Counted from the stretch's first letter, positions 51,171 to 60,769 are shown. The stretch: DNA of 64,000 nucleotides from Bacteroidota bacterium (GCA_023386045.1 JAEWKK010000018.1:124001-188000); one strand, 5' to 3'. Notes: generated by a model from the sequence alone, not told the origin. Numbers and translations: made by a program.

Positions 51171-51314
51171 TTAAAAATCATCTTTTGATGATCATGTCAT
51201 GTGTGATTTAAGTTGATAAGAATTGAAAAAGTTGAACGGAGCGCAACCATCGCTCCGCAGAGAACAAAAGCTGGTAAAAAAAAATAAAAGCCTCAGGGCT
51301 TCAAAAACAAGTTT
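51171..51314. other. Gap between DUF1800 and DUF1501 genes with two hairpins
   Basis: CGGAGCG-CAACCAT-CGCTCCG (51237-51257) is a perfect 7-bp hairpin without a T-run. A second one, AAGCC-TCAG-GGCTT (51288-51301), is preceded by an A-run and lies 13 bases before the DUF1501 start. As a plus-strand RNA it could shade the start region. Confidence 0.5.
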
Positions 51315-52514
51315 ATGTATTTCAAACGTCGTGAATTTTTGCAAATGGGATCGCTGGCAACGGCTTCCTTCATGGTACCTAAATTTTTGAAAGCTCTTGA
51401 AACCGGCAATGCCGTTCCACCAGGAAATAAGGTGGCCGTAGTTTTACAGCTAAGTGGTGGCAATGACGGTCTGAATACCATCATCCCTGTTCGCAATGAT
51501 ATTTATTACAGGTCAAGACCCAGGCTGGGCATTGAAAAAGCAAAGGCATTGTCCATTACAGATGAAGTAGGACTTCATCCACAGCTGAAAGCATTTGCAG
51601 ATGCTTACAACGACGGATCATTTGCCGTATTGAATAATATTGGTTATCCTAATCCGGATCGCTCTCATTTCAGGAGCATGGATATCTGGCACAGCGCCAG
51701 TAACAGCAATGAATATATCAATACAGGTTGGCTGGGCCGCTATCTCGATGCACAGTGTAATGGTTGCGCACAACCAACACAGGCATTGGAACTCGATGAT
51801 GTGCTAAGCCTTGCGCTGAAAGGTGAGAAAACCAATGGACTTGCTTTCAAGGATCCGAAACGTTTGTATGGAACCAGCAATGAAAAATTTTTCAAGGAGG
51901 TTTCAGCCAGTCATACCGATCACCACGATGAACAGCCAGTAGAATACCTGTACAAAACCATGGCGCAAACCCTTTCATCTGCTGATTATATTTTTAAACA
52001 ATCCAAACTTCATCCCACCAAAGCCAGCTATCCTGATTCGGAACTGGGAAAGAATTTGAAAACAATTGCTTCTCTTATTTATTCCGATATCAATACAAAA
52101 GTTTATTACGTTTCCCTGGGAAGCTTTGATACGCATATCAACCAGGAAGCACAGCAAAACAGGTTGTTTAAGGAACTGAATGATGCTGTGGATGCATTCG
52201 TAAAAGACCTGAAAGCCAACAACCGTTTTAATGATGTGCTGTTCTTTACTTTTTCTGAGTTTGGAAGAAGGGTTTCGCAAAATGCAAGTGGTGGTACCGA
52301 TCATGGCACTGCAAACAATATGATGTTTCTTGGAGGCGGACTGAAAGAAAAAGGCATACTCAATGAATTGCCTGATCTTTCTGACCTTGATGAAGGCGAC
52401 CTTAAATACAAGATTGATTTCAAAAATATTTATGCCACTGTTCTTAATAAATGGCTAGGTGCCGATGATAAAAAAATACTGAATGGCAAATTTGATCATC
52501 TGAAATTCTTATAA
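51315..52514 (+). CDS. DUF1501-domain protein with Tat-type signal
   Basis: 399 residues. The N-terminus KRREFLQMGSLATASFMVP is a twin-arginine signal (RREFL), so the folded protein is probably exported by Tat. The sulfatase-like DUF1501 fold shows VVLQLSGGNDGLNTIIPVRN, GYPNPDRSHFRSMDIWHSAS, YVSLGSFDTHINQEAQQNRL and TFSEFGRRVSQNASGGTDHG. The GTDHG and FDTH residues suggest a metal site related to alkaline phosphatases. The function of the DUF1800/DUF1501 pair is unknown. A minus-strand terminator at 52513-52554 separates it from the OPT gene. Confidence 0.93.
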   Translation: MYFKRREFLQMGSLATASFMVPKFLKALETGNAVPPGNKVAVVLQLSGGNDGLNTIIPVRNDIYYRSRPRLGIEKAKALSITDEVGLHPQLKAFADAYNDGSFAVLNNIGYPNPDRSHFRSMDIWHSASNSNEYINTGWLGRYLDAQCNGCAQPTQALELDDVLSLALKGEKTNGLAFKDPKRLYGTSNEKFFKEVSASHTDHHDEQPVEYLYKTMAQTLSSADYIFKQSKLHPTKASYPDSELGKNLKTIASLIYSDINTKVYYVSLGSFDTHINQEAQQNRLFKELNDAVDAFVKDLKANNRFNDVLFFTFSEFGRRVSQNASGGTDHGTANNMMFLGGGLKEKGILNELPDLSDLDEGDLKYKIDFKNIYATVLNKWLGADDKKILNGKFDHLKFL

Positions 52515-52554
52515 AAAATGGCAGCGGCTTTCCTGAAACGGAAGGCCACTGCCA
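52513..52554 (-). terminator. Terminator after the OPT transporter gene
   Basis: On the minus strand TGGCAG...CTGCCA encloses further paired blocks (GGCC, TTCC/GGAA), followed by six Ts (52513-52518 on plus as As). It begins 22 bases after the OPT stop and overlaps the last codons of the convergent DUF1501 gene. Confidence 0.85.
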
Positions 52555-52575
52555 ACATTTCTATCCTAAATTATT

Positions 52576-54642
52576 TTATCGATTACGTTTGCTGATGCCG
52601 ATCCGGTAAAGTGTATAGGCCATCAGCGCAAAAAATGCAACGCCCAGCCATTTGTATCCATTGGTACCGATTGCACCCACCAAGCCATGTTCCGCATTCA
52701 CTTTCTGCAGACCCGCATTGGTAGTTTCGGCCGCGGATAAGAAGGCCACCAGCACTCCTGCAAGTGCTCCTCCCGCCACGAGTCCTGTTGCAAAAAGATT
52801 TCCCTTTCCAAGGTCTTCTTCTTCAGGAGAAATTTCATCGCCTCTTTTCTTCTGGCGCCATTCAACAAGTCCTCTTACCGCACCACCAATGAATATGGGA
52901 AGCGTTGTTGACAAAGGCAAATAGGTACCCACGGCAAACGACAATGATTTGATACCGCATAATTCCAGCGTCACTGCTATGAATACACCCACCAGGACAA
53001 ACTGCCAGTCAAGATTGAATGAGAGAATGCCCCTGATCAAAGTAGCCATCAGAGTTCCCTGCGGCGCAGGATACTGGTCTGTACCAATAGCATGCTGAAT
53101 TCCCTGCTGCGCCATGGCAGCAGTTGGGGTATCCAGGATTTTGATGGTGGCGCCGATAGCTAATGATGAAACTATGGCACCTACAAACAAAGCGATCTGC
53201 TGGTATTTGGGTGTAGCGCCTACTATATAACCTGTTTTCAAATCCTGCGAAGTAGCACCGGCATTGGCAGCAGCGATACAGATCATACCACCAACCACAA
53301 GTGCCATGGGTTCATAAAAATATCCGGTCCATTTAACAGCAATAAACACGAGGCAGGTACCCATCAATGTTGCGATGGTCATACCGCTGATTGGGTTGTT
53401 GGAAGATCCGATCAATCCAACAATCCTTGAGGATACCGTAACGAAGAAGGCTCCGAAAATGATCACCAGGATACCCAGTAATAATTTACCTCCAATAGAT
53501 TGACCGGGGATCAGTGTAGATGGCATAAAGGCCACGCAAAGGATCAGGATGAGACTTCCAATACCAACGATCTTAATGGAAAGATCTTTTTCTGTTCTTG
53601 GAACATGATCTTCATTAACTCCATCAACACCATTCTTTTTCAAAGAGCCGATGCTTCCTTTGAAAGAAGAAATAATAGTAGGAATGGTTTTGATCAGGGT
53701 AATAAATCCTCCCGCTGCCACAGCGCCCGCACCTATCTGGCGCACATAGGCCCTGTAAATGGCATCTGACCAGTCGTTGAAATTATGAGCCACCGGATCC
53801 CATCCAAAAGAGCCACCGGCAGTGGTCATTGTTTTCATATATCCCAGCTTCACCAGTTGTGCTGCAACAATATCAGCAGGCACCAGTGATGAAAGCAATG
53901 GTATCAGCACAAACCAGCTCAATATGCCTCCCGCAACCAGCACACCGGCTATACGCGGACCAATGATATAACCAACACCAAGATATTCAGGTGTGATCTC
54001 ACCGCTCAGTCTTGCCGAAGGAAAAAATTTATTGGCCTGTGTTGTAGCAAACCTGGGCACTTCAGCAATTACATGAAAAATCTTTTGCAGCAATGCATAG
54101 GCTGCAGCAAAACCGAGACCCCAAAAAGCAGTTCGTGCAAAATCGCCACCTTTTTCACCTGCTTTCAGTACGGAAGCGCAGGCTGTTCCTTCAGGATAAG
54201 GCAATACTCCATGTTCTTTCACGATCAATGATCGCCGCAATGGAATCATCATCAATGTTCCCAGGATGCCACCAAAAATGGCAAGTATCAATATGGTGAA
54301 ATAATTAAAATAGCTGGCACTGGATGCTTCACTCAAAAACAAAAACCCGGGAAGTGTAAATACCACGCCGGCCGCAATGCTTTCACCGGCACTGCCTGTT
54401 GTCTGGATAATATTGTTTTCAAGAATGGTGGTCTTCAGAAATTTCCTTCCGAGAGTAATCGCAATCACGGCAATTGGAATGGAAGCAGAAACAGTAAGTC
54501 CTGCTTTTAATGCCAGGTAAACTGTTGCAGCACCGAAGACGATACCAAAGGCAGCTCCTGTAAGTACCGACTTGACTGTGAATTCAGCCATTTTTGTTTC
54601 AGGAGCAATAAAAGGACGAAAGCTGGTTTTGGTTTCAGCCAT
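52576..54642 (-). CDS. OPT-family oligopeptide transporter
   Basis: 688 residues with about 15 membrane segments. OPT features: FTVKSVLTGAAFGIVFGAATVYLALKAGLT at the start, GSAGESIAAGVVFTLPGFLFL, VLPYPEGTACASVLKAGEKGG (the conserved PYPEG-A-C motif), and SRIVGLIGSSNNPISGMTIAT (the NPISGMT motif). It imports oligopeptides by proton symport; some OPT proteins move metal chelates. It lies next to two POT peptide transporters on the same strand, each with its own terminator, so this is a peptide-uptake cluster of separately terminated genes. Confidence 0.95.
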   Translation of the reverse strand: MAETKTSFRPFIAPETKMAEFTVKSVLTGAAFGIVFGAATVYLALKAGLTVSASIPIAVIAITLGRKFLKTTILENNIIQTTGSAGESIAAGVVFTLPGFLFLSEASSASYFNYFTILILAIFGGILGTLMMIPLRRSLIVKEHGVLPYPEGTACASVLKAGEKGGDFARTAFWGLGFAAAYALLQKIFHVIAEVPRFATTQANKFFPSARLSGEITPEYLGVGYIIGPRIAGVLVAGGILSWFVLIPLLSSLVPADIVAAQLVKLGYMKTMTTAGGSFGWDPVAHNFNDWSDAIYRAYVRQIGAGAVAAGGFITLIKTIPTIISSFKGSIGSLKKNGVDGVNEDHVPRTEKDLSIKIVGIGSLILILCVAFMPSTLIPGQSIGGKLLLGILVIIFGAFFVTVSSRIVGLIGSSNNPISGMTIATLMGTCLVFIAVKWTGYFYEPMALVVGGMICIAAANAGATSQDLKTGYIVGATPKYQQIALFVGAIVSSLAIGATIKILDTPTAAMAQQGIQHAIGTDQYPAPQGTLMATLIRGILSFNLDWQFVLVGVFIAVTLELCGIKSLSFAVGTYLPLSTTLPIFIGGAVRGLVEWRQKKRGDEISPEEEDLGKGNLFATGLVAGGALAGVLVAFLSAAETTNAGLQKVNAEHGLVGAIGTNGYKWLGVAFFALMAYTLYRIGISKRNR

Positions 54643-54680
54643 ACAATTTGTTTGATAACCTTAAATGTAATGAATAAACA

Positions 54681-54708
54681 AAAGAGACGTTATTCCTAAC
54701 GTCTCTTT
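54681..54708 (-). terminator. Terminator between POT and OPT genes
   Basis: AAAGAGACGTTA and TAACGTCTCTTT form a perfect 12-bp stem around TTCC, with T-rich flanks on the minus strand. It follows the POT gene ending at 54729. Confidence 0.85.
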
Positions 54709-54728
54709 GTTATCATAGATTCAATAAT

Positions 54729-56360
54729 TTATTGAACGCCTTTTTCTCTCATGATCCTGTTCAGCCATTTCAACATGGCGAAACACATGATGGCCGCAGC
54801 CAGGAGCAGAACAAAATTCAACAGGAAGTAATTGGCCTTATTGGCATAGTTATCCCACATGGTTGCCAGTACTCCGGATAATTTGTTACCAATGGATGTG
54901 GATACAAACCATCCTCCCATCATCAATGAAGTAATGCGTACAGGACTGAGCTTTGAAACAATGGACAGTCCCATCGGACTTAATAAAAGTTCACCGATTG
55001 TGATCACACCATAACTGCTGATCAGCCAAAGAACGCTTGCTTTTTCACTGCCATTATTGTTGGCATATACAGCAGCTACCATTACCAGTGCAGACAAAGC
55101 TGAAATCAGCAATCCAAAAGCGATCTTGGTGGCTGTTGATGGTTCTTTGTTTCTCCTTCTCAAAAAAGCAAAGAAGGCAACGATCAGCGGTGTGAGAAGG
55201 ATCACCCAGCCGGGATTGATAGACTGGCTTAGATTGGTAGCCCAGAGGCTGACATCATTACCATCTGTCGGACGTTCTTCTGCAGGAATGTTTCTGAAGT
55301 AAGTAGGATAGTTATATTCCTTCACCACCTTGCCATCTACTTTTTGCAGGCGGAATTGTTCATCATATAAAGCCACGGAATCTTTCTTATAGACCATGGG
55401 CTGCGAAAGGCTGAAGGTTTCAAAGATCTTTTCGGCTGTGCCACTTACTTCTCTGTCTGTATAACGATCCGCCCAGGTATTTAACGCAGAACCGTTTTGC
55501 TTGAACACGGCCCAGAATAATACCACTACGGCGAAAATGGCCAGCAGCGCTGCAATGGGTCTTTTTTCTTCAGGCTTTGCCTTGAAATACAAAGAAGAAT
55601 AAAAATAAATCACGGGAATGCAGGCGAAGATGAAAGCATCTGTTGAATCAGATCCTACCAGTGTGCCGGGAATGAGCCACCCAATGATACCTGCAACTAT
55701 TGAAGGCACCAGGATCAGCATCACGATCCTTGTCATGGACATATCGTTTTCACTCACTCCTTTTCTTATATCGTATGCCTTGTAATGTTTTGTTCCAATG
55801 AAGAAGATGATCACCCCCAAAAACATTCCAATGCCGGCTGCTATGAAGGCAGCATGCCATCCAATGGTGATGTAGAGTGCAGCGCCAAAAAAATTACAGA
55901 TGAAGGCTCCGATGTTGATGCCCATATAAAAAATGTTATAGCCATCATCTTTTTGTTTTACGTATTGAGGAGTGCTGTAAACATTTCCCAATAGCGTGGA
56001 GATATTGGGTTTGAAAAAACCATTACCGAAGATCACCAATGCCATTGAAAGATAAAGTGTAGTCAAACTATGAACTGACATGAGGCAGTAACCGGCACCC
56101 ATCATCAGTCCGCCAAATATGATCGAACGGCGATAGCCCAGGTATCGGTCGGCAAGTAAGCCTCCCAGGAAAGGTGTGAGAAAAACAAGGGCAATGAAGG
56201 TGCCATAGAGATCAGCTGATTCAGCTTCGGTCATTGCAAAACCTTGTTTTACATCTTTCAGGTAAAGAGTAAAAATGCCAATCATCAGGTAGTAGCCAAA
56301 GCGTTCCCACATTTCTGAAAAAAATAAAAAGGGAAGTGCCTTAGGATGTTTTTTCCACAT
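54729..56360 (-). CDS. POT/PTR-family proton-dependent peptide transporter (copy 1)
   Basis: 543 residues, an MFS peptide symporter. The E-x-x-E-R motif of TM1 is FFSEMWERFGYYLM; the loop motif GGLLADRYLGYRRSIIFGG and the signature FYMGINIGAFICNFFG follow. A ~95-residue hydrophilic insertion (about 280-375, including YTDREVSGTAEKIFETFSLSQ) lies mid-protein, as in the neighbouring copy. The C-terminus includes ELLLSPMGLSIVSKLSPVRIT. It imports di- and tripeptides into the cytoplasm. Confidence 0.95.
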   Translation of the reverse strand: MWKKHPKALPFLFFSEMWERFGYYLMIGIFTLYLKDVKQGFAMTEAESADLYGTFIALVFLTPFLGGLLADRYLGYRRSIIFGGLMMGAGYCLMSVHSLTTLYLSMALVIFGNGFFKPNISTLLGNVYSTPQYVKQKDDGYNIFYMGINIGAFICNFFGAALYITIGWHAAFIAAGIGMFLGVIIFFIGTKHYKAYDIRKGVSENDMSMTRIVMLILVPSIVAGIIGWLIPGTLVGSDSTDAFIFACIPVIYFYSSLYFKAKPEEKRPIAALLAIFAVVVLFWAVFKQNGSALNTWADRYTDREVSGTAEKIFETFSLSQPMVYKKDSVALYDEQFRLQKVDGKVVKEYNYPTYFRNIPAEERPTDGNDVSLWATNLSQSINPGWVILLTPLIVAFFAFLRRRNKEPSTATKIAFGLLISALSALVMVAAVYANNNGSEKASVLWLISSYGVITIGELLLSPMGLSIVSKLSPVRITSLMMGGWFVSTSIGNKLSGVLATMWDNYANKANYFLLNFVLLLAAAIMCFAMLKWLNRIMREKGVQ

Positions 56361-56387
56361 AATGCAATGTTTAAAAGTTCATGCAAT

Positions 56388-56420
56388 AAAAAAGGAGTTG
56401 CATTCAATACAACTCCTTTT
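56388..56420 (-). terminator. Terminator between the two POT genes
   Basis: AAAAGGAGTTG and CAACTCCTTTT form an 11-bp stem around CATTCAATA, with a T-run on the minus strand. It follows the POT gene ending at 56437. Confidence 0.85.
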
Positions 56421-56436
56421 ACCATCATTAAATAAT

Positions 56437-58107
56437 TTATGCCGACCCGGTTTTATCTTTTACGATCTGGTTGAGTGATTTGATCCTGGAGAAGATCAGG
56501 ATGCCACCTATGAAAGCAGCAACAACAAGAATGAGGAAGAACATTTTTTTGTCGGTAAAGTCATCCCAGTAAGTTGTCATTACACCTGCCACCTTACCAC
56601 CGATAGATGTTGAAAGGAACCATCCACCCATCAGCAGGGCTGTAAGTCGTGCGGGCGCAAGCTTTGACACCAGTGAAAGACCGATGGGACTCAAAAAGAT
56701 CTCACTGATGGTAAATACAAAATAGGTTAGCCATAACCATACGGGTGAAGCTTTATGCGTGTAAATGGAAGGGACGGACATGATGGCGAATACCATTACC
56801 AGCGAAGAAAGCCCGGAAATAAATAAGGCCATACCAAATTTCGATGCTGTTGTTGGCTCCTTGCCCCTGCGCCGCAACCAGCCAAATAAGGGTACAAAAA
56901 CAAGTGTAAGTGCTACGATGAATATGGGATTCAGTGACTGGAACAATTCCGTATTGGCCACCTTGATCTCTCCTTTAGGACGATCTTCAAGAGGCACATT
57001 ATTAAAGTAAGGATCGGGACCCATGATCTGTACATCCTTACCTGTTTCGTCCTTGATATTTACCAGGTATTGATCTACTTTATTGGTCATCCTGGCTGAA
57101 TCATTCACTGTTTGAAGAAAGCCAAGGCTACCGGCGATCTTTTCCGTTGTTGGAGATACAGAACGGTCAGTATGTTTTTCAGCCCATAAAGTAAGACCTG
57201 TTGAGTTCTGGTTGTAGATGGTCCAGAAGGCCACGGCAATAGCAAAAATGAAAAGTAATGCACCGATGGCTTTTTTATCCTGACCTGTTGCTTTAATATA
57301 TAATGAAACATAAAAGCCAACGATCGGGAGACAGGCGAAGATAAAGGCATCATTGGCCTGGCTTCCCATGATGGGAGAACCAAAAAGTTGAATTGGAACC
57401 ATCCAGCCAATTACAGCTGCAATGATGGCTGGCAGGAATACATAAGAAAATATTTTAGACATGGGCATGTCTTCTTTCTGCACTGGTTTTTTTATATCGG
57501 CACCCTTCACTTCTTTAATAAAAGTGAAAAGGATGATCATACCGATGAAGAGACCAACACCTGCTGCTGCAAACGCATATCCCCAGCCATAAGCATTGCG
57601 CAAATAGGCCGCAACAAAATTGCAGACAAATGCGCCAATATTGATACCCATGTAAAAGATGTTGTACGCATTATCCTTTAATGGTTTCAGGTCTTCCCTG
57701 TTATATATATTTCCCAGAAGCGTTGAAATGTTGGGTTTAAAAAATCCATTACCAACGATGATCATAGAAAGAGAAATATACATGGCCGTATCTCCAGGAA
57801 GTGCAAGTCCCAGATAACCCAACGCCATTAGTGTTCCACCAATAAAGATCGATTTCAGGTAACCGAGGTAACGGTCAGCGATCAAACCACCAATAAAAGG
57901 AGTGAGATAAACCAATGCAATAAAGCTTCCTACCACATCAGCACCCATATCCTGACTAAAACCTTTCCCTCCCGGATCTATTAAATAAAGAAAGAGGATA
58001 CCTACCATCAGGTAATAAGCAAACCTTTCCCACATTTCAGTAAAAAAAAGTACGTAGAGAGCTTTGGGGTGACGCCCTTTAACAACTGAAGCTTCCATTT
58101 TTTCCAT
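56437..58107 (-). CDS. POT/PTR-family proton-dependent peptide transporter (copy 2)
   Basis: 556 residues, a paralogue of the adjacent gene with the same plan. FFTEMWERFAYYLM carries the E-x-x-E-R motif, GGLIADRYLGYLKSIFIGG and FYMGINIGAFVCNFV follow, a hydrophilic insertion of ~100 residues comes mid-chain (HTDRSVSPTTEKIAG), and FLSPIGLSLVSKLAPARLT is near the end. The start MEKMEASVVKGRHPK has two Met options (58107 or 58098). Tandem duplication with separate terminators suggests the copies differ in regulation or peptide preference (inference). Confidence 0.94.
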   Translation of the reverse strand: MEKMEASVVKGRHPKALYVLFFTEMWERFAYYLMVGILFLYLIDPGGKGFSQDMGADVVGSFIALVYLTPFIGGLIADRYLGYLKSIFIGGTLMALGYLGLALPGDTAMYISLSMIIVGNGFFKPNISTLLGNIYNREDLKPLKDNAYNIFYMGINIGAFVCNFVAAYLRNAYGWGYAFAAAGVGLFIGMIILFTFIKEVKGADIKKPVQKEDMPMSKIFSYVFLPAIIAAVIGWMVPIQLFGSPIMGSQANDAFIFACLPIVGFYVSLYIKATGQDKKAIGALLFIFAIAVAFWTIYNQNSTGLTLWAEKHTDRSVSPTTEKIAGSLGFLQTVNDSARMTNKVDQYLVNIKDETGKDVQIMGPDPYFNNVPLEDRPKGEIKVANTELFQSLNPIFIVALTLVFVPLFGWLRRRGKEPTTASKFGMALFISGLSSLVMVFAIMSVPSIYTHKASPVWLWLTYFVFTISEIFLSPIGLSLVSKLAPARLTALLMGGWFLSTSIGGKVAGVMTTYWDDFTDKKMFFLILVVAAFIGGILIFSRIKSLNQIVKDKTGSA

Positions 58108-58231
58108 AGCAAATTTTTGAATTAGAAATCGTTAGCAGTTCTGGTTATGATGGCTCAAAATAAGGGATTTTATTTTTTACTTCGTCACATCCTTCATCTT
58201 TGCCGATATTCGCATGACCTTATCCTGAAGT

Positions 58232-59518
58232 ATGAACATTCTTTTATTGGGTTCCGGTGGACGAGAACACGCCCTGTCCTGGAAATTATCTCAAAGCAAA
58301 CAATGCTCTAAGCTATTCATTGCTCCAGGCAATGCAGGCACCTTAGTTCATGGCACCAACCTGCCTTTTACAGTAAATGATTTTGATGCTATTGAAGAAA
58401 ATTGCATCGAACAAAAGATCGATATGTTGATCGTTGGGCCGGAAGAACCTCTTGTCAATGGAATTGTGGATAGGTTGCGAGCCAATGATAAGCTGAAAGA
58501 CCTCATGATCATCGGCCCTTCAAAAAATGCAGCACAGCTAGAAGGGAGCAAGGCCTTCGCCAAATCATTCATGCAGCGCCATGATATTCCCACCGCAGCC
58601 TATAAAGAATTTACTGCCGAAACCTTCAAGGAAGGCATGGAATACCTGCAGCAACATTCGCTTCCTATTGTATTAAAAGCTGATGGACTTGCAGCAGGCA
58701 AAGGAGTGATCATCTGCCAGAACCATGTGGAAGCCATCTCTGAATTTGAACTCATGATCCAGCGTTCCAAATTTGGGGAAGCGGGTAAAAAAGTAGTGGT
58801 AGAAGAATTCCTGAATGGTATTGAGCTTTCAGTTTTTGTGCTCACTGATGGGAAAAACTATCTCCTCCTTCCCGAAGCCAAGGATTATAAACGTGTGGGA
58901 GAAGGCGATACCGGATTGAACACTGGTGGCATGGGAGCTATCAGTCCTGTTCCTTTTGCCAATGATGATTTCATGCAAAAAGTGAAGAGCAGGATTATTG
59001 AACCTACCATTGCCGGATTACAAAAAGATCACCTGGATTATAAAGGTTTTGTATTTATAGGGTTGATGAAAGTGGAAGATGAACCCTTCGTTATTGAATA
59101 CAACTGCCGCATGGGCGATCCCGAAACCGAAGTGGTCATGCCACGCATACAAAACGACCTGGTTGAATTGCTGGAAGCAACAGCCAGGGAAAAACTAGGG
59201 AACATCAGCATCAAAAAAGATGACCGTTATGCTACCACTATCGTTGCAGTAAGTGGTGGTTATCCAGAAGAATTCGAAAAAGGATTTGAAATAACCGATA
59301 CCGGAAATCATGAACCTGACACCTTCCTATTTTATGCAGGAGCAAAAAAAGAGGGCGATCAAATCATCACCAGCGGAGGAAGGGTTTTCTGCGCTACCGC
59401 ATTAGGTACTGAACTGGAAGAAGCTCTATCCAAAAGCAGGAAGCTGATTGAAAAAGTAGATTTCGATGAGAAATATTTCCGAAGGGATATTGGTTATGAA
59501 TTTATAAAAGGCAATTAA
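58232..59518 (+). CDS. purD: Phosphoribosylamine--glycine ligase
   Basis: 428 residues. PurD joins 5-phosphoribosylamine and glycine with ATP to give GAR in purine synthesis. The N-terminal LLLGSGGREHALSWKLSQS, the ATP-grasp core LPIVLKADGLAAGKGVIIC, GDTGLNTGGMGAISP and EYNCRMGDPETEVVMPRI are diagnostic. Length matches the family. A one-mismatch -7 element (CATCTTTG, ending 58202) lies upstream. kynA follows 23 bases later and may share the transcript. Confidence 0.97.
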   Translation: MNILLLGSGGREHALSWKLSQSKQCSKLFIAPGNAGTLVHGTNLPFTVNDFDAIEENCIEQKIDMLIVGPEEPLVNGIVDRLRANDKLKDLMIIGPSKNAAQLEGSKAFAKSFMQRHDIPTAAYKEFTAETFKEGMEYLQQHSLPIVLKADGLAAGKGVIICQNHVEAISEFELMIQRSKFGEAGKKVVVEEFLNGIELSVFVLTDGKNYLLLPEAKDYKRVGEGDTGLNTGGMGAISPVPFANDDFMQKVKSRIIEPTIAGLQKDHLDYKGFVFIGLMKVEDEPFVIEYNCRMGDPETEVVMPRIQNDLVELLEATAREKLGNISIKKDDRYATTIVAVSGGYPEEFEKGFEITDTGNHEPDTFLFYAGAKKEGDQIITSGGRVFCATALGTELEEALSKSRKLIEKVDFDEKYFRRDIGYEFIKGN

Positions 59519-59541
59519 TCCACCAACAAAAATATCTTACC

Positions 59542-60570
59542 ATGCCCGACGTCCATTATCACGATTATCTTCAGCTCGATAAGATCCTCAATGCACAGGA
59601 CCCTGAAAGTTCCAAACTGAACGTATCCGCTCATGATGAAATGCTGTTCATTATCATACACCAGGCCTATGAGCTTTGGTTCAAACAGCTGCATCATGAA
59701 GCTGATTCGGTGGTGAACATCATGGGGAAGCCTGCAGTAAATGACAACTCTCCAGAATTACAAACTGTTGTTCACAGGTTGAACCGCATGGTAGTGATAC
59801 TAAGAGTTTTGATTCACCAGATAGATATCCTGGAAACCATGACGCCCATGGACTTCCTTGACTTCCGTGATATGCTGCGACCTGCCTCGGGTTTTCAAAG
59901 CTGGCAGTTCAAATTGCTGGAGGCCAAGCTGGGATTAAAGTTTGAATACCGTCATGGCAAAGAATATTATACTACACAACTCAGGCAGGAGCACGTTGAG
60001 CTGATCAAAAAAGCAGAATCGGATCATTCATTTTTGCAACTCGTGAACGACTGGCTGGAGCGCATGCCATTCTTTGATAATACAGAATTATGGAATGGAT
60101 GGAGCAGCTCTCCCGGCGACCATCATCCTTTCTGGAATCAATACAAACAGAATTATTCCAATTCACTTGCAGAAGCGGAAAAACAAAATATAGAAGCCTT
60201 TGATGAAGTGATGTTCCTGCACAAGGAAACGCATTATACTCTTTCTGCCAAAGCCAACCGTGCAGCACTTTTCATCATGCTTTACAGGGGATATCCTTTA
60301 TTGCAACTACCCTTCCAGGTTCTTAATAACCTCCTCGAAATCGATGAGCAGTTAAGCACCTGGCGTCATCGCCATATGAACATGGTGCACCGCATGATCG
60401 GAACCAGGATTGGCACCGGCGGAAGCAGTGGAAAGGATTACCTGAAAGCAGCCGCCGATAAACACTATATTTTCAAAGAGGTAGCGCAGCTTACTTCTTT
60501 CCTCATCGAAAGAAGAAAACTCCCTGTACTACCCAAAGCGGTTGAAAATAAACTGGGCTTTGTGAGTTAG
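59542..60570 (+). CDS. kynA: Tryptophan 2,3-dioxygenase
   Basis: 342 residues. A heme enzyme that oxidises tryptophan to N-formylkynurenine, the first step of the kynurenine route to NAD or to degradation. Motifs: YHDYLQLDKILNAQ, HDEMLFIIIHQAYELWFKQL (active-site His), LDFRDMLRPASGFQSWQFK (substrate site) and WRHRHMNMVHRMIGTRIGTGG (the proximal heme His is in this segment), then SSGKDYLK. It is longer than the bacterial enzymes of about 280 residues because of a mid-protein insertion. No other kynurenine gene is in the window. Heptamer repeats begin at the base after its stop codon. Confidence 0.96.
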   Translation: MPDVHYHDYLQLDKILNAQDPESSKLNVSAHDEMLFIIIHQAYELWFKQLHHEADSVVNIMGKPAVNDNSPELQTVVHRLNRMVVILRVLIHQIDILETMTPMDFLDFRDMLRPASGFQSWQFKLLEAKLGLKFEYRHGKEYYTTQLRQEHVELIKKAESDHSFLQLVNDWLERMPFFDNTELWNGWSSSPGDHHPFWNQYKQNYSNSLAEAEKQNIEAFDEVMFLHKETHYTLSAKANRAALFIMLYRGYPLLQLPFQVLNNLLEIDEQLSTWRHRHMNMVHRMIGTRIGTGGSSGKDYLKAAADKHYIFKEVAQLTSFLIERRKLPVLPKAVENKLGFVS

Positions 60571-60619
60571 TCCATAGTCAATAGTCGATGGTCCATAGTC
60601 CATAGACAATAGTCAATGG
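60571..60619. repeat. Heptamer tandem array directly after kynA
   Basis: Seven 7-mers of the form TCCATAG or variants (TCAATAG, TCGATGG, ACAATAG, TCAATGG) begin at the first base after the kynA TAG. The period is exactly seven, and a TAG recurs in changing frames. Confidence 0.85.
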
Positions 60620-60722
60620 ACTATCATAACTGTATGGGTAAGACTTATTCTTTCGGTTGAATTAGTTGTGAATTAGCTTTTGTTCGTGTTTAAAAAAGTT
60701 TCTCCGTATAGTAGTGATAGTA

Positions 60723-60750
60723 TATGGTCCATGGTCTATCGTCTATCGAC
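60723..60750. repeat. Second heptamer block before the MBL gene
   Basis: Four 7-mers: TATGGTC, CATGGTC, TATCGTC, TATCGAC. The motif is close to the reverse complement of the 60571-60619 units, so the two arrays lie in loose inverted orientation across about 100 bases of unique sequence. Confidence 0.65.
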
Positions 60751-60769
60751 CAATGCTCACTTGTCTTTT

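Noticed and set aside
51288..51301. Minus-strand terminator-like hairpin before the DUF1501 gene
   Set aside because: No minus-strand gene ends there; the OPT gene already terminates at 52513-52554. It is kept only as a hairpin.
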